In this document: positions 33,859 through 45,700 of the stretch, piece by piece
Position numbering within the stretch: the first letter of the stretch is position 1
How the letters are laid out: each line of letters opens with the position of its first letter
Assembly (NCBI RefSeq): GCF_958298935.1
Contig: NC_084943.1
Location: 5,962,001 to 6,026,000, forward strand
DNA from: Phragmites australis
Lineage: Eukaryota; Streptophyta; Magnoliopsida; Poales; Poaceae
Reading direction: 5' to 3'
DNA: 64,000 nucleotides
Notes under the pieces: model-generated
Seen by the model: only the letters and a program-made list of their open reading frames with translations
The model's database searches: none
Told to the model about the DNA's origin: nothing
Translations under genes and position numbers: made by a program

Positions 33859-34990
33859 ACATCCTCTTCGCAGATACACTCAAAGGGATGCAGATTTCTT
33901 GATCTGCTATAAAGTCGGTTATTCAAGCCTTCCACGGTATAGTACTCGGATCTTCGGCCACTCCTATCGGCAAGATATTGCTACCCATTACTTTCAGGAA
34001 GCATGACAACTTCTGGATAGAAAAAATTCTGTTCAACGCGGTCGACTTCGAGACGGCATACAACGCCATCTTAGGAAGACCTACTCTCGCCAAATTCATG
34101 GCAGCCACTCATTACGGCTATCAGTGTGTGAAGATCCCAGGTATTGAGGGAGTCATCACCGTCTGGGGTTGTCCCAAGGCAGGTCTCCATTGCGACAAAT
34201 GGAGTCTCAACATGGCAGTTCATCACCAACCAAATGAGGAACCCAAAAGCTCAAGGATCAAGATGGATAAGAAGCCTCGGTTGTAACCGCGATCACAGCA
34301 CCTCGAGATGCAAACCCAAAAACCCAGGGCTTGGCCCCACAACTAGTTCAGAGCCCATCAAGTAGCACCTACGCTACCCCCAAAGTAATAAGGGTCATTG
34401 TTTATCGGCTTAATCTAGTATGTGTCACTTAGGTTTAACATAATAGGTTAACATAACTCGTTGGTCATCAATAAACTCTATAAGTACAAAGTGTAAGTCC
34501 TAAGAGTACCTTCTCGCAATAATAAAGATCATATTGCCTAAGAGGTTGATCGATTTTCTTTTCCTGCCTTACTTGTCTCGACCCAAGGGCAATATGAATT
34601 CTCTTTATTTTATTATGTTTTTACTATTTGGACTACCAACTCGGAACCCCTATCTCTGAGTAGACAATTGGGGACTTAATAAGTAATAGGTGTTGGAAAT
34701 CGAAAACAATATATTGTGTACCTTCTAAAAGTGGATTCCAACAAGAAGAGAAGAATCATTGTGTTGCAAACTCAGGGTTGCGAAAAGGCTGCTTGTCGCG
34801 TTCCACAGGTGATTGGAGGCTACGACTCCTCCCACTCAAGCGAACTGAAGGAGCGCTGCAACTAGTGATCAATGTGTCCTGAACTAATCAAAGAAAAAGG
34901 ATAATAAGAAAACCATGATATGTTGTCAAAAGAGTCCAGCACAAGGTACTCGCATCAAGCGTGAAAAACCTTTAAGTTCCCAACTAAAAC
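33859..34990 (+). pseudogene. Gypsy copy B protease end and non-coding spacer
   Basis: Up to about 34290 the plus strand continues the aspartic-protease and linker region (FHGIVLGSSATPIGKILLPI, NFWIEKILFNAVDFETAYNA, GYQCVKIPGIEGVITVWGCP). RT, RNase H and integrase, which should follow, are absent: the sequence passes directly into AT-rich spacer (34370-34990) with GACAATTGGGGACTT near 34660, a motif also present at about 38090. This element could not move on its own. Confidence 0.65.
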
Positions 34991-36660
34991 TAACAAAATA
35001 TACCAAGTGCTTTTTACAGAGTGCAGGGCAAAAATGAAGAGCTATGATGAAGGCAAGAAGTCCATTTCATCCACAAAGTGGCTATTCCAGTCACCTCCTC
35101 AATCTTGTCGGCCAACAACTCTTCCACCTCATTCCCAAAACCTTCTAGGAGGATGATTGTGTTGAGCTCTGGCTGGTGGGTCTTTAGGATGGGTAGCGCA
35201 TAGGCAAGTACCAGCTCCATATCTGCCAGGACAGACTCAATAGGTGCTCGATAATCATTCCTTGGAACCCACCGAATGCATCGGTAAGCTTGGTGGCCTA
35301 GGCATCGAGTCTTGGAACATCCTCTCCGCATGGAGCCTCTTTTTGGATGCCAACTCCGGCAAGCACCTCCTGGAAGATGTTGAGCGCTGCAATGAGTTGT
35401 TGGCGAGTAGCTAACATTTGGGCTCCTTCTTGGGCAACAACTTCTTGGGCCGTGTAGAGTTCTGCAGGGCAACATGTTAAGAAGACGTTGAGCGCTGCGA
35501 TGAGTTGTATGCCGGGATACTAGAAGCTTACCCTTCATTCAGTCCTCAAGCACAGCATCTGCCTTCTCCTTCTTGGTTGTCGCCTGAGAGAGTTGGTGGT
35601 GTAGCTCGGTAGCCTCCATCTTGAGCTCAGCTACTTGGACGCTGGCCTTCTCGGCATCGCAACGGGTTTTTTTCAAGCGATGCATGACAAACAAAAAAGA
35701 ACATCAAGGTTAGTACTAGTTATTCATATATCAAAATACTAACCTACATGTAGGTTCTTACCACAAAGAAGGCATTGAACATCGAGTCCGGCTAGTGGCC
35801 TACCCTCCCTTCAATCATGTCTCCCCTGGTCGCATCCAGTGAAACCTGGTACCTCTTCCATGGAGGGGTTGCAGTGACCTCATGGCTGGCTATTTCCAAT
35901 TCTTGACTAGTAGCCACAGATTCCAGGGAGTTGCCAGGCTTGCTCCCATCTCCTTCAAAGGAGGTACAGGTTGGAGGTAAGGGAAGTCGAGGCTTGGGGT
36001 TGTCGATGGCATTCCGATTAAGCTGCAAGAAAGATAAATTCAAACCACGTATTCCAACAAGCATAAGAAATAACTCCCAGCGTACCTAATCCATTTCCTA
36101 GTTAGTGAAGGCTTCGCCGGAACCAGAAGGGGTGCTAATCTCTTGCTCCCCGATGCTAGCGGGGCTAAGGGAGTGTCACCCGACAAACTCACTGAAGCTG
36201 CCGCCTTCCCATGTTCCTGGGCCGAAGGAAAAAGCATGCCCAAAGAATTAAAATAGGCACGACCGCGAAGGATATAGGTAAATGTTCAACTTACTAGGGC
36301 CGGGGCCACTATCGAAGTCGACACAAGGTTGGTGGAAGCAGATGGAGCAAGGGCAGTTGGCATTGGTGGCCTAACACAACCCGCCACTAAGTCTACTCCA
36401 ACCAAGTCATCACCCTCTAGCACCATGCCGCCACCACTCTCGCTCGGACCCTGCTCCCCATGATAAAAACATCATCTGGGTCTGAAACCAGGCACACACG
36501 TTCTCAGCCTCCGGAACGTGCCCTCTGCGTCTGGGAAGTTTCCCAAGCCCGTAATAGCCGTCACCACAGGTACGACTATTAAAAACTGAATCGAGAAGTT
36601 TTGAGGCACTTACTGACATTATTCTAGCCTGAGCTGAGGAGTCCATCTCCATGATGGGAA
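34991..36660 (-). pseudogene. Antisense ORF of gypsy copy B, C-terminal part (coiled coil)
   Basis: The minus strand downstream of the 37552-37013 frame keeps protein-like composition in pieces. At about 35660-35530 it reads KASVQVAELKMEATELHHQL and SQATTKKEKADAVLED, a heptad-like coiled coil, and at 35330-35100 ESVLADMELVLAYALP and EVEELLADKIEEVTGIA. The 36652-36410 and 36064-35792 frames are acidic or serine-rich linkers. Plant proteins with the 'putative gypsy type transposon' domain have this domain order, with a long C-terminal coiled coil. Stops and frameshifts show decay. Confidence 0.6.
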
Positions 36661-37012
36661 CTGAGACATTCTTGCGGCTACAACAAGGGATGGCCTCGAA
36701 AAAGAATCCTGACCCTCTTGTCTGCAGTCTCCGGTGAAAACACTATGAGAAGAAGCAACATGTCATGAGAATTGATCTTGCAAATCCCTTAAACATGGCT
36801 AGTTAGGATCGGGAAGTACCTTTCTCACCTTCTCGGGCTGAAACCAATCTGGCTAGAAATTGCCAAGCACCGGTAATTCTTGACTTCAGAGGACTAAGGT
36901 GACGCTTGATGAAGTCCCTGGCAACGTCATACGCTGTCAGATTCCTCTCCTTCAAGTGCTAGATATCCCCGATAAGGTTCCGACAGAGGGCGGTTAGCAC
37001 CGGCTCTTTCGT

Positions 37013-37552
37013 CTACATAAGCCTCGATAATGGCAGCAAGCCCGGGTAAGGAAGCCCCTTTAGGCTAGGTCGGTAGTAGAACCACTTCTTGTGCCAACCT
37101 GACCAGGAGGACTTGGCAGTGAAGTTAATGTACTCCACCGACTTGCCTTCTCGAAGCCAAAATCCGGCGCTGTCGGTGCCCTTGTTCTGGAGCCTCTCCG
37201 GGACATAAAAGTATCGAAAGAGATCTAGGGATCGGCAGAAGCTGTGAAATGCCTCGCACAAATGTACAAAAATGATCAACATGATGATGGAGTTGGGATT
37301 GAGGTGGATAAGTTCTAGGCCATAGAAAGCATACACCTCAAGGAAGAAACTAGAAGTAGGAAAGTCGAAGCTGCGACGGAAGAAATCAAGGAAGACTACC
37401 GTGCTGCGAGTATCAGGGCTTAGGATCATCTGCCACGTTGCCAACGAGCAGGGGATTAGAACACGAGGAGAAATCACTTCTTTTATCTCGGCCTTCTCTA
37501 GATCCTCCTTCGTTATCTTGGATTCTTGCCACTCTGGGACCACAATCGCCAT
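37013..37552 (-). CDS. Antisense ORF with 'putative gypsy-type transposon' domain (Transposase_28-like)
   Basis: A 179-codon frame from ATG 37552 reads opposite to gag. It contains TRSTVVFLDFFRRSFDFPTS, then FFLEVYAFYGLELIHLNPNS, IIMLIIFVHLCEAFHSF, FWLREGKSVEYINFTAKSSW and SGWHKKWFYY. This is the conserved core of the plant domain known as Transposase_28 or 'putative gypsy type transposon', which is carried as an extra, often antisense, ORF by Tat-lineage gypsy elements between pol and the 3' LTR. Its role is unknown. The frame ends at TAG 37013, but related sequence continues past the stop, so the protein is truncated. Its location between copy B gag-protease and the LTR at 38.2 kb fits the expected place. 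Confidence 0.75.
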   Translation of the reverse strand: MAIVVPEWQESKITKEDLEKAEIKEVISPRVLIPCSLATWQMILSPDTRSTVVFLDFFRRSFDFPTSSFFLEVYAFYGLELIHLNPNSIIMLIIFVHLCEAFHSFCRSLDLFRYFYVPERLQNKGTDSAGFWLREGKSVEYINFTAKSSWSGWHKKWFYYRPSLKGLPYPGLLPLSRLM

Positions 37553-37620
37553 CTCATCGTAGAGGAGCTCTCTTTCTCGATCATCTTCTTACCCAATGGC
37601 AGCAGAAAGATTGGGGAAGA

Positions 37621-37665
37621 GGGTTTTGTGGGGGTGGGGGGGGGGGGGGTTGGGGGCAAGGGCGC
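37621..37665 (+). other. G-rich tract with quadruplex potential
   Basis: Within 45 bases there are several G runs: GGGTTTTGTGGGGGTGGGGG is followed by a run of about a dozen G, then TTGGGGGCAAGGG. Four or more G runs separated by 1-4 bases satisfy the usual G-quadruplex pattern. It lies just upstream of the antisense ORF start (37552, minus), where it is C-rich on the coding strand. Confidence 0.7.
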
Positions 37666-38221
37666 AAGGAGAATGATGAGCATGATGGAAAATAATCAAT
37701 GATGGAAGAATAAATGTTGAGGAAGGCTCCCGGGAATAGTGTTTTGACTCACGACGTGACACAAATCGAGGCCACGATCTCTCGCTTTATCGTTACGTAG
37801 CATTTAATGCCCAATACATGAGGGCAGTTGGTGCCATACCCCAAAATTCTTGGCTCCTCATGTTGCTACCGTAATCATGATTCTCTGATAGGAAAAGAAT
37901 CTCACCACTACCCGAAATCTCCGCTGCAATATTTCAACTTTCAAAGTCAACCAGTGACAAACTTTTTTTCCTTCCAAGGGGTAAAGCTAACCTATTTGGA
38001 TGGAACACCTTCTCAAGAACTCTCTTAGGAACTCAGAGGCGTTAGGCATCCGAAGTAGAATATCAACAAACCTGGTTAGATGCTTCACCCTAATTGGGGA
38101 CCTGAGTCCTACTCGATGATGTGGTCGGGCAAAAACCTTATCTTTGCTAGCTATATACTTGATCCATCGAAGCCTCATTTCACATATTGATGGGGGGATT
38201 GATGATGAATAATGGATAGTT

Positions 38222-38665
38222 ACCATATCCGAGCATCCTAAGGTTTTCTATAATTCTCGAGGCATATCTTTATCTCCAAGATGGGGATAGATAGATGAAA
38301 GGAAACTACCCGTAGGCACCCAAGGCGTCCAAGAAAAGGAAGGAGGAGTTCAGAGGACATACAACACCCCCATATATATATGGAGCTAGAGGGCCTATGG
38401 AGGATAAGTCGAGAGAAGTCAGAAGACACCAAAACCAAGCGAGTCATTAGAAGTCAACATAAGCCAAACAAGGAAGTCGCTAACTAGGTTTAGATCTATC
38501 TTGTAACTGGCTCAAATCAATACAAGACAAATAGGATATAGTACTGTTATCCTCTTGGATGCCTGAACCTGTATAAAAACCCTTGTGTATTCTCCTAGGA
38601 CCTGTCTACTCAAAGCACCCCCTATTTCTTCAACAAGTTAGTTAGATCGGTGGTTTACAAATCAT
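38222..38665 (+). mobile_element. 3' LTR of gypsy copy B
   Basis: Begins near TACCATATCCGAGCATCCTA and carries TTCTCGAGGCATATCTTTAT, CATACAACACCCCCATATAT, GATATAGTACTGTTATCCTC and the TATA-like CCTGTATAAAAACCCTTG, ending near GATCGGTGGTTTACAAATCA. It matches the LTR that starts 15 bases later and the one at 10.5 kb. Boundaries are approximate. No primer-site sequence follows it, as expected for a 3' LTR. Confidence 0.7.
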
Positions 38666-38679
38666 CAACACTACTATAT

Positions 38680-39190
38680 AACTACCATATCTGAGCATCC
38701 TAAGGTTTCTTGCACTTCTCGAGGCATATCTCTATTTGTAGGATGGGATCCCTGGATAAAAGAAAACTACCTGTAGGTACCCAGGATATCACATAAATAG
38801 AGAATTTTATCTCCAAGAATGGAAAGGAAGACTCCAGATGACGTACGACACCCCCATATATAAATGGAGTCTAGGGCCCCTGCGGATGATGAGCCATTGG
38901 AAGAGATTACAAGCCATTAGAAGTCGCACAAATTGAACAAGACCAAGGCAGAAGACATCTAAAGCTGAACAAGGAAGTCATCAACTAGGTTTGGATCCAT
39001 CTAGGCTAGCCACACACCACCTTATAACAGGCACAAATCAAATCAAGACAAACATGACATATGGTTATTATCCTTAGGGAGGTCTGAACCTGTATAAAAA
39101 ACCCCTCGTGTTCTCTTGTGATTCGTTTACTCGAAGCATCCTCTTTTGATCCTACAAATCCGTAAGATTGATGGTTCACCAATTATCGAT
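38680..39190 (+). mobile_element. 5' LTR of gypsy copy C
   Basis: Starts near CTACCATATCTGAGCATCCT and aligns along its length with the LTRs at 38.2 and 10.5 kb (ACTTCTCGAGGCATATCTCT, GACGTACGACACCCCCATAT, ATGGTTATTATCCTTAGGGA, CCTGTATAAAAAACCCCTCG). It ends before TGACACCGTTCGTGGGGATC, the leader/primer site, and then gag sequence begins. It is separated from the preceding LTR by only about 15 bases. Confidence 0.75.
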
Positions 39191-40123
39191 AGCTGACACC
39201 GTTCGTGGGGATCATGACAATAGGCGTTAAACAATTTACACAGAAAATGTCGTCGACTTCACCCAAACCTTCTCCAAGAACCAGTTTTTCAAATGAGGGG
39301 TTCTACGATAAATTTACCCTCTTCTTGGCGAGCTAGTGATCGATCAGGTGAATTTCGATTAAGAACTTTCCGGTGATGATTCAAGCAATGAGGTAATTCG
39401 ATTTATTGATCAATGAGCTGAAGATTATGGCATCAAGTTCAAAAAACTCGGGTGCCAAGATAATTGTGAATGTCCAATTCGCAACAAGTCAGGATCTATC
39501 CCCGCAGATTTTGACAACATGGATTGTCAAGATACCAATCTGGAGCAATTCGATGAAAAATCTATGATGGATCTGGACACTTTCTCTAGCGGAGGTTACC
39601 CTTGAGAAGTCTTCACTATTATAGACAGGGGTGACAGTCTAGGCAATCTTGACGATGACCCTACAAACAGATAGGGCCCTCCGCCTCTAGGTACAAGTGA
39701 TGGTTATCACCAGACACCTCCCCAGATCCTTAACGGAGCACCAGTTTAACCTTTCTTGACCATCAGTAGGGAGATGAACGCTTTAGATCTGCAACTACTA
39801 AGAGGATCCTCCTTCTACAAGAGGCCCTCATGCGTCCTTCGACCACAGATCTGGTGGACCCAACTAGTAAGGACTGGATGAACTCGGCGATTGACTTGAC
39901 GAAAGAGGTCATCATCCAGGCCAAAAATTCTCATCCAGCCCTAGCCGGAATAAGGCTTCCCGGGATGGCAACCAGGAGAAGATCCCAGTACCCGAAGGGG
40001 TCATCACCATTCATGGTTGCCACAAGGTAGGCCTACCCTGTGACAAATGGAGCCTGGACATAGCCGTGCTCGAGGCCTAAGGCCATCATGAATTCTGACA
40101 GTGAAGTTAAAGCAATTCCTCTG
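39191..40123 (+). pseudogene. Gypsy copy C gag relic with internal deletion
   Basis: The sequence follows copies A and B through the N-terminal gag (ATGTCGTCGACTTCACCCAA at 39247, TCTAGCGGAGGTTACCC, CTCCTTCTACAAGAGGCCCT) to about 39965, then jumps to the protease-linker region (GGGGTCATCACCATTCATGG, matching 34150). About 2.2 kb of gag and protease seen in copy B is therefore missing here. Stops are frequent. A solo LTR of another family interrupts it at 40124, and the relic continues at 41800. Confidence 0.7.
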
Positions 40124-41794
40124 TGTAGATCTAGGCCCCTAGGTAAGTGGTAAGTGTTTTGGTGATTAATGACAATTGTATTATTGTGACTAACATGTAT
40201 GTTTTGAAGGGAATCAAAAACTTAGTTCACAATGATTGTATGGGTTTTCTTGATCCCTCATTAGTTTTGATTGGACGATCAAAGGATATTTGCATCAAAA
40301 TTAATGATCTTCTAGTTCTAAGTATAACAAGGTGATGAAGGACACTTAGAGTAGATATAGGTTTCTTTCTAGTCCTTTGACTGTACTATAAAGAGGGGCT
40401 AAGTGTTGTAGCTTGACCTAATTGAGTTTAGACTTAGTTGGATACACACCTGCAAAAATCTAGTACTAGATATCTCAAAGAAGCCTATGGGTGAGAAGTC
40501 AAGAAGTTAGTGCTCAAAGTCGATTGAATTGGATGAGCCTCAGAGTTTTTGTTCTCACTGGATTATCCGGTGTTGAAGAACTTGTACTCACCGGACCTTA
40601 TTTCAGTTCTGAGCAGAAGCTGAATGACCTCACCGGATTATCCGGTGATGGTAAATATGTGCACCAGAGTATTTAACATAAGGGATATTTTTTGAGGAAA
40701 ATTTGAAGTTAAGTACACTGGATTGTCCAGTGTTCAGAGAAGATGACCACCGGAGCATTCAACAGAAAGTTGGAATTTTCAAAGAAATTGGAATTCAAGG
40801 CACCGGATGGTTCGGTGTTGATATGTGCAACAAACTGTAGCATCTTTAGACTTGGTGTCTTAGTGCATGGAAAATGAACTCATTGGATTGTCCGGTGATG
40901 TGGTATGAAGAACACCAGAGCTTTTCAAGCAACGGCTACTGACAGCTAGCATGCCAGCTTTTGAAAAATGTTACATACCGGATTGTCCAGTGTATATAAT
41001 GGTGTGTGCACTGGACCATCCGGCATTCACAGAAAGTGTGGGTGGTTGGGCAACAGCTAATTTGGACCTCTAGCCTATATATACCTCCTCACTCGATTTC
41101 TTTTGTCCCTCTTACAACCAAGAGGAGTTCATACAATGTGAGTGTCATCAAGAAGCAAGGGAGAGCACTTGAGTTTATTTCTAAGTCCCTAATTAATTGT
41201 TAAGGACTTCATTAGTGCTTCAAGAGTAGCGAGTGTGCATCTAGCTATTATTTAGGCTTGATAGGGATCAAGTGAACCAGCTAGCTTGTTACTCTTGGTG
41301 GTTGGCAACACCTAGCCAGTCGTGGTGATTGGAGGTGTCCTCGGTGAGCTCTTGGAGTTCTTGTGGGAGCACTACGAAGAGCTTGTACTTGGTTTGATGC
41401 CCGCCAATCTGGAGATGGAGAAGTGGCAATCACTAGTGAACACTTGAGTCTTGGTGACTCAAGGGGGAGTGATATCCTTGTGTGGATGCTCCAACGAGGG
41501 TTAAGGGAGAGTGCCAACTCTTCGATACATCGGGAAAAAATTAGAGTCCTCTTTCCTTACTCTCTTTCTATTCCACAATTTACTTCTAGCATCTACTTTC
41601 ATGCAAGTTTCAATTCCGTAAGTTACTCTTAAGTTATATGCTTGCTTGTTTGTTCTCTATGGTCTAGCTTTCTTGCTCAAGTAGTTGCATTTCCTTCTTC
41701 TAGACGAAGGCTGCTCCTTATTCTAGAAATCAATAGTTGTTTTAAGGTTTGATTAGAGCCCTATTCACCCCCCTAGGGCCATTAGATCCTTACA
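40124..41794 (+). mobile_element. Solo LTR with 5-bp TSD, inserted in gypsy copy C
   Basis: The block has inverted ends TGTAGATCTAGGCCCCTAGG and ...GGGCCATTAGATCCTTACA and a perfect 5-bp duplication CTCTG (40119-40123 and 41795-41799), as expected for an LTR retrotransposon reduced to one LTR. A TATA-like CTATATATACCTCC lies at about 41074, preceded by a 500-bp region with eight imperfect palindromes of the type CACCGGATnnTCCGGTG. The right end carries CCTATTCACCCCCCTAGGGC, a common end motif of this grass LTR type. Related LTR sequence occurs in reverse at 56 and 63 kb, the latter next to a copia-type gag, which suggests the family. Confidence 0.88.
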
Positions 41795-41799
41795 CTCTG

Positions 41800-42130
41800 G
41801 ACCTAGCGGAGGCATCCAAGACCGTTCAAATCGGATCCAATATGGGTTCTAAATAGGAACTCATGCTCATCACCTTCCTCCATGCAAACGCCATTGTGTT
41901 CACATGGCAACTATCGAACATGCTGGGATCCCCAGGGAGGTGGTTGAGCACAAACTAGCTATCTAGCCCAACATAAAGCTAGTCAAGCAGAAATTTCAGC
42001 GGTTCATGCCCGACCGAAAAAAAATCAATTAAAGAGTAAATCGAAAAGCTCGCCAAGGCATGTTTTATTTGGGAGGTGGATCACCCTGAGTGGCTCGTAA
42101 ACCCCATCATGGTTAAAACATAAAATAGCA
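41800..42130 (+). pseudogene. Gypsy copy C, protease-RT junction remnant
   Basis: After the solo LTR the copy C relic resumes with sequence matching 13730-14060 of copy A: GGACCTAGCGGAGGCATCCA, GGAACTCATGCTCATCACCT, then CTAGTCAAGCAGAAATTTCA and GAGTGGCTCGTAAACCCCAT (RT start, WLVNPIMVK). It stops at about 42130. The rest of pol is missing. Confidence 0.7.
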
Positions 42131-42359
42131 AATCTATCTCGTACCCTCACCAAAACCCTAAGCTAAGCTTGGTGCCACCCCTGGCTATCCATAGAGAATG
42201 AGGCTTCTCTGGTGGCATGGTCGCATAATGGAGCCTCACACGTTGCTGTGGGATTTGAAGGATAATTTCCGAACGAACATGACGTTCGCAATTAACAGAA
42301 CAATAGTCATGAGCGGAAAGAGAAGTACAATATCTACACTTCTCAAGCAAAGGCATATC
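42131..42359. other. Short unassigned stretch
   Basis: No gene or element end is recognised between the gypsy relic and the copia LTR. A small inverted repeat, CGAACG...CGTTCG, occurs at about 42270. Confidence 0.35.
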
Positions 42360-42741
42360 TGTTGGAGACAGATCATATTGCAAGCTCACTGCTCACTCAC
42401 ATGCTTAAGCTTGTCTGACAAAAATCAAGCCGCTTTCAGACCAGCTACAATATTTTGAAGATTCAGACTGAAACTCTGTTTTGGTTCTGGTTTTGCACTG
42501 TGAATCTACTTGCAGCTTTTCATTGTGTTCTTCTTCCTTTTATTATGCAAAACAGATGAATGTGCCTAGCCACGATCTAGTTCTCACACCATCCCCTGAG
42601 TCCATATTGTGAAGCACTAAACGCACATGGAGCACACTAAACTGCTGATCATGCTCAACATGCAAACTGAAGCTACTCTGAACAAACTAACAGACCGAAA
42701 CAAACTAGCTAACTGACCAACAACAACATGATTACTCAACA
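42360..42741 (-). mobile_element. 3' LTR of the reversed copia element
   Basis: On the minus strand, a polypurine tract AGGGGAGAGAA (around 42753-42743) is followed by TGTTGAGTAATCATGTTG at 42741, the typical PPT/LTR junction. The matching far end CTCCAACA would be at 42360, giving inverted TGTTG...CAACA ends and a 382-bp LTR with a poly(A)-like AATAAAAGG in it. No second LTR copy is seen, so the left end is an inference. Confidence 0.6.
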
Positions 42742-42789
42742 ATTCTCTCCCCTAATCTAGTTGCTGTTGGTGATGACAATTATGATCCT

Positions 42790-45700
42790 CGCTCACAGCT
42801 CCTTGAACTTCACCCACCCAAGCGGCTTTGTCAGAATGTCCACGAGTTGATCACTTGTGCCAATGTCCTTGACGAAAATCTTGCCTCCTTCAACGCACTC
42901 TCGTATGAAATGGTAGCGCATCTCAAAATGCTTGCTCCAGCCATGAAAGACCGGATTCTTTCACAATTGGATTGCGGACTTGTTGTCCATGTGAATGGTG
43001 GCGACGTCAACCACCTTGCCAAGTAGATCGCTGAGCAATCGACCAAGCCAAACACCTTGGCATGTCGTGGTCGACGCGGCAATATACTCCGCTTTGCAAG
43101 ATGAGAGGGCCATAACCTTCAGTTTCTGCGATTGCCAAGTCGCAATGAAGCGCCCGAGTAAGAAAAATACCACAGTGGTGCTCTTCCAATCGTCGACGTC
43201 ACTTACCATGTCAGAGTCATTATAGCTGATCAGATTCATCCCGCCGTCATGCTTGAGGTAGTGGCAGCCATAGTTGAGTGTACCAATGATGTACGTAGTA
43301 GATGCTTGATGATGGTGAGATGCTCAGTTGTGAGTGCCTCCATGAATTGGCTAAGGTAGCCCATGGCAAAAGTGATGTCCAGATGGGAGTGGATGAGGTA
43401 GCGAAGACTGTCCATGATGCTTCGATAGGTAGTGGGATCAGTGGGTGGACTCGATCTCACCTTGCTCAACTTGGGGCATGCCTCCATCGAAGCTTGGGTT
43501 AGGTTGCAATTGTCCATCCTTGCCTTGTCCAACAACTTACTCGCATAGCCGGCCTGACACAAGGTGATGTGCCTAGAGTCTTACCACACTTCAATGCTGA
43601 GGTAGTAGCAGAGGAGTCCCAGATCACTCATTTTGAATGTATTCTACATCTCAGCCTTGTACTTGGCAATCTCCTAGGCATGTGCTCTAGTGATGATTAA
43701 ATCATCAACTTACACACCCAGGAGAAGTCGTGTCTCACCAGCACCACGTGTGTAAATAGCGTGCTTTGAAGAGCTCCTCTAGAAACCAAGTGACAGTAAT
43801 GTACTATCCAACTTGGCATTCTAGGCCCTGATGCCTGAGGAAGCCTATACAGTGCCTTCCGTAGCCGTGGAACTTTGTGCTATTGCACGTTGTGGACGAA
43901 ACCAGGGGGTTGTGCCATGAACACCTCCTCCTCGAGTTCATGTCCAGATGGTGCACCTCCCAACTCTTGTATGCGGCGATGGCGATCAGTATCCACATGG
44001 AGTCGAGGCGTGTAACCAGAGTGAATACCTTACTGAAGTCAATGCCGACTCGTTGTACATAACCTTTCACCACCAGATGCACTTTTGCTTCACCATGGCG
44101 CCGATGGTGTCCTTCTTGAGTTTGTAAACCCATTTGAGGCCGATTGGCTAGTGATCTAATGCAAATCAGTGAGGATTTATGTGCCATTGTCTTCTATCAC
44201 CTTCATCTTGCATAGCATTACATGACACCAACATTCCTGCTACTCTGCTTCACAGAACAAAGCTAGCTCATCACTTGTGGAGAAAGTAGCTCAGAATTTC
44301 AGATGTGCAGTGTGAACCCACATGGCGAGGTTGGCACGATGATGCTATCCATGGTGCAAAATCAAAGTGGCACGTCATCATGGTCGACGTTGAGATCCTC
44401 CTCTAGATTTGCCAGTGGTGATGCGAATTCTACTATGCTTGATCTTTCAAGCATTGCGGTGCGTGTGTTGTTCGTCATCTGTATGACTGGTGGAGAGGTT
44501 GAAGCAGATGCCAGTGTGGCTGGTGTGGATATCAATGGCACGATGCATGTTGTGTACTAGACGGTGAAGATCTCACTGATGTCTTAGATGCTGATGTGGT
44601 TGTTGGCTCTGTTGTCATCCTAATTCTAGCTCGCCTCCTCCTCAAACACCATGTCCCTCATGACATGAACTCATCACGCTATGGGATCAAACACCTTGTA
44701 AGCCTTTGAACCTTCTTTTTAGCCGATGAAGAGCATTGGAGTGCTCTAATCATCGAGCTTCTTGAGATTTGGCTTGGTGTTCTTGATGTGGGCCGTGCAA
44801 CTGAAGCAGCGGAAGAAGTGGACTTTCAGCTTCAGCCCATGCCAAGCTTAGTAGGGGGCCATCCCGTCCAGGCTCTTAGGTCGAGAGCTGTTGAGGATGA
44901 ATACCACCATGAACACCGCCTCCCCCCAGAATGCACTTGGCATAATCTTAGCCTTCATGAAACACCATGCCAAGCCTAGGATGGTCTACTTGCGTTGTTC
45001 CACCATGTCGTTCTGCTATGGTGAGTATGGTGTGGTGAGATGCCTCTTGATGCCATGATTTGCATGGTACACTCTAAATTTGATCAATGTGAATTCTTCT
45101 CCCCACCCCACCCCACATTAGTGCAAAGGACTCACAATGTTCTCCCAGACTTGACCTCTGCGCTAGCCTAAAATTTCCTGATTGCAGCTCATGCTTCATC
45201 TTTGGTTCACAACAGGTTTAGCCACATGTAGCAGCTATGATCATTGGCAAGCAGGAGGAAGTAGCACTTGCCACCATGCATTGTCGCCATGATGGGGCTA
45301 CAAAGATTGTTGTGCATGAGGTTGAGTAAATGGTTGGCATAATATTTCACTTCCTGCGGAAATGGTGTGTGCCTTTGTTTCCCTGAGGCAATTGGTGCAG
45401 ACCTAGTTGACGCGATTGATCATGGGAAGACATCGTACCATTCCATGATGCATTAGGTTCCGGAGGGAGTCAACATTGAGGTGCCCAAACCGGGCTTGCC
45501 AGCGCCATGTGTCCACGTCAAGGCACGGACGTGTCCACGTCAAGGCACGGACAAGAAGGCGGGTTTGACAAGTTCGAGTGCGTGTCACCTTCATGAGCAG
45601 CTTCAACTGGTGATCCCTAATACACATCACGTATCCTCTATCATCACCTTGTAGTCAGCTTCATCAAGCTATCCCACGCTGATAAGATTGCTCTGGAGGT

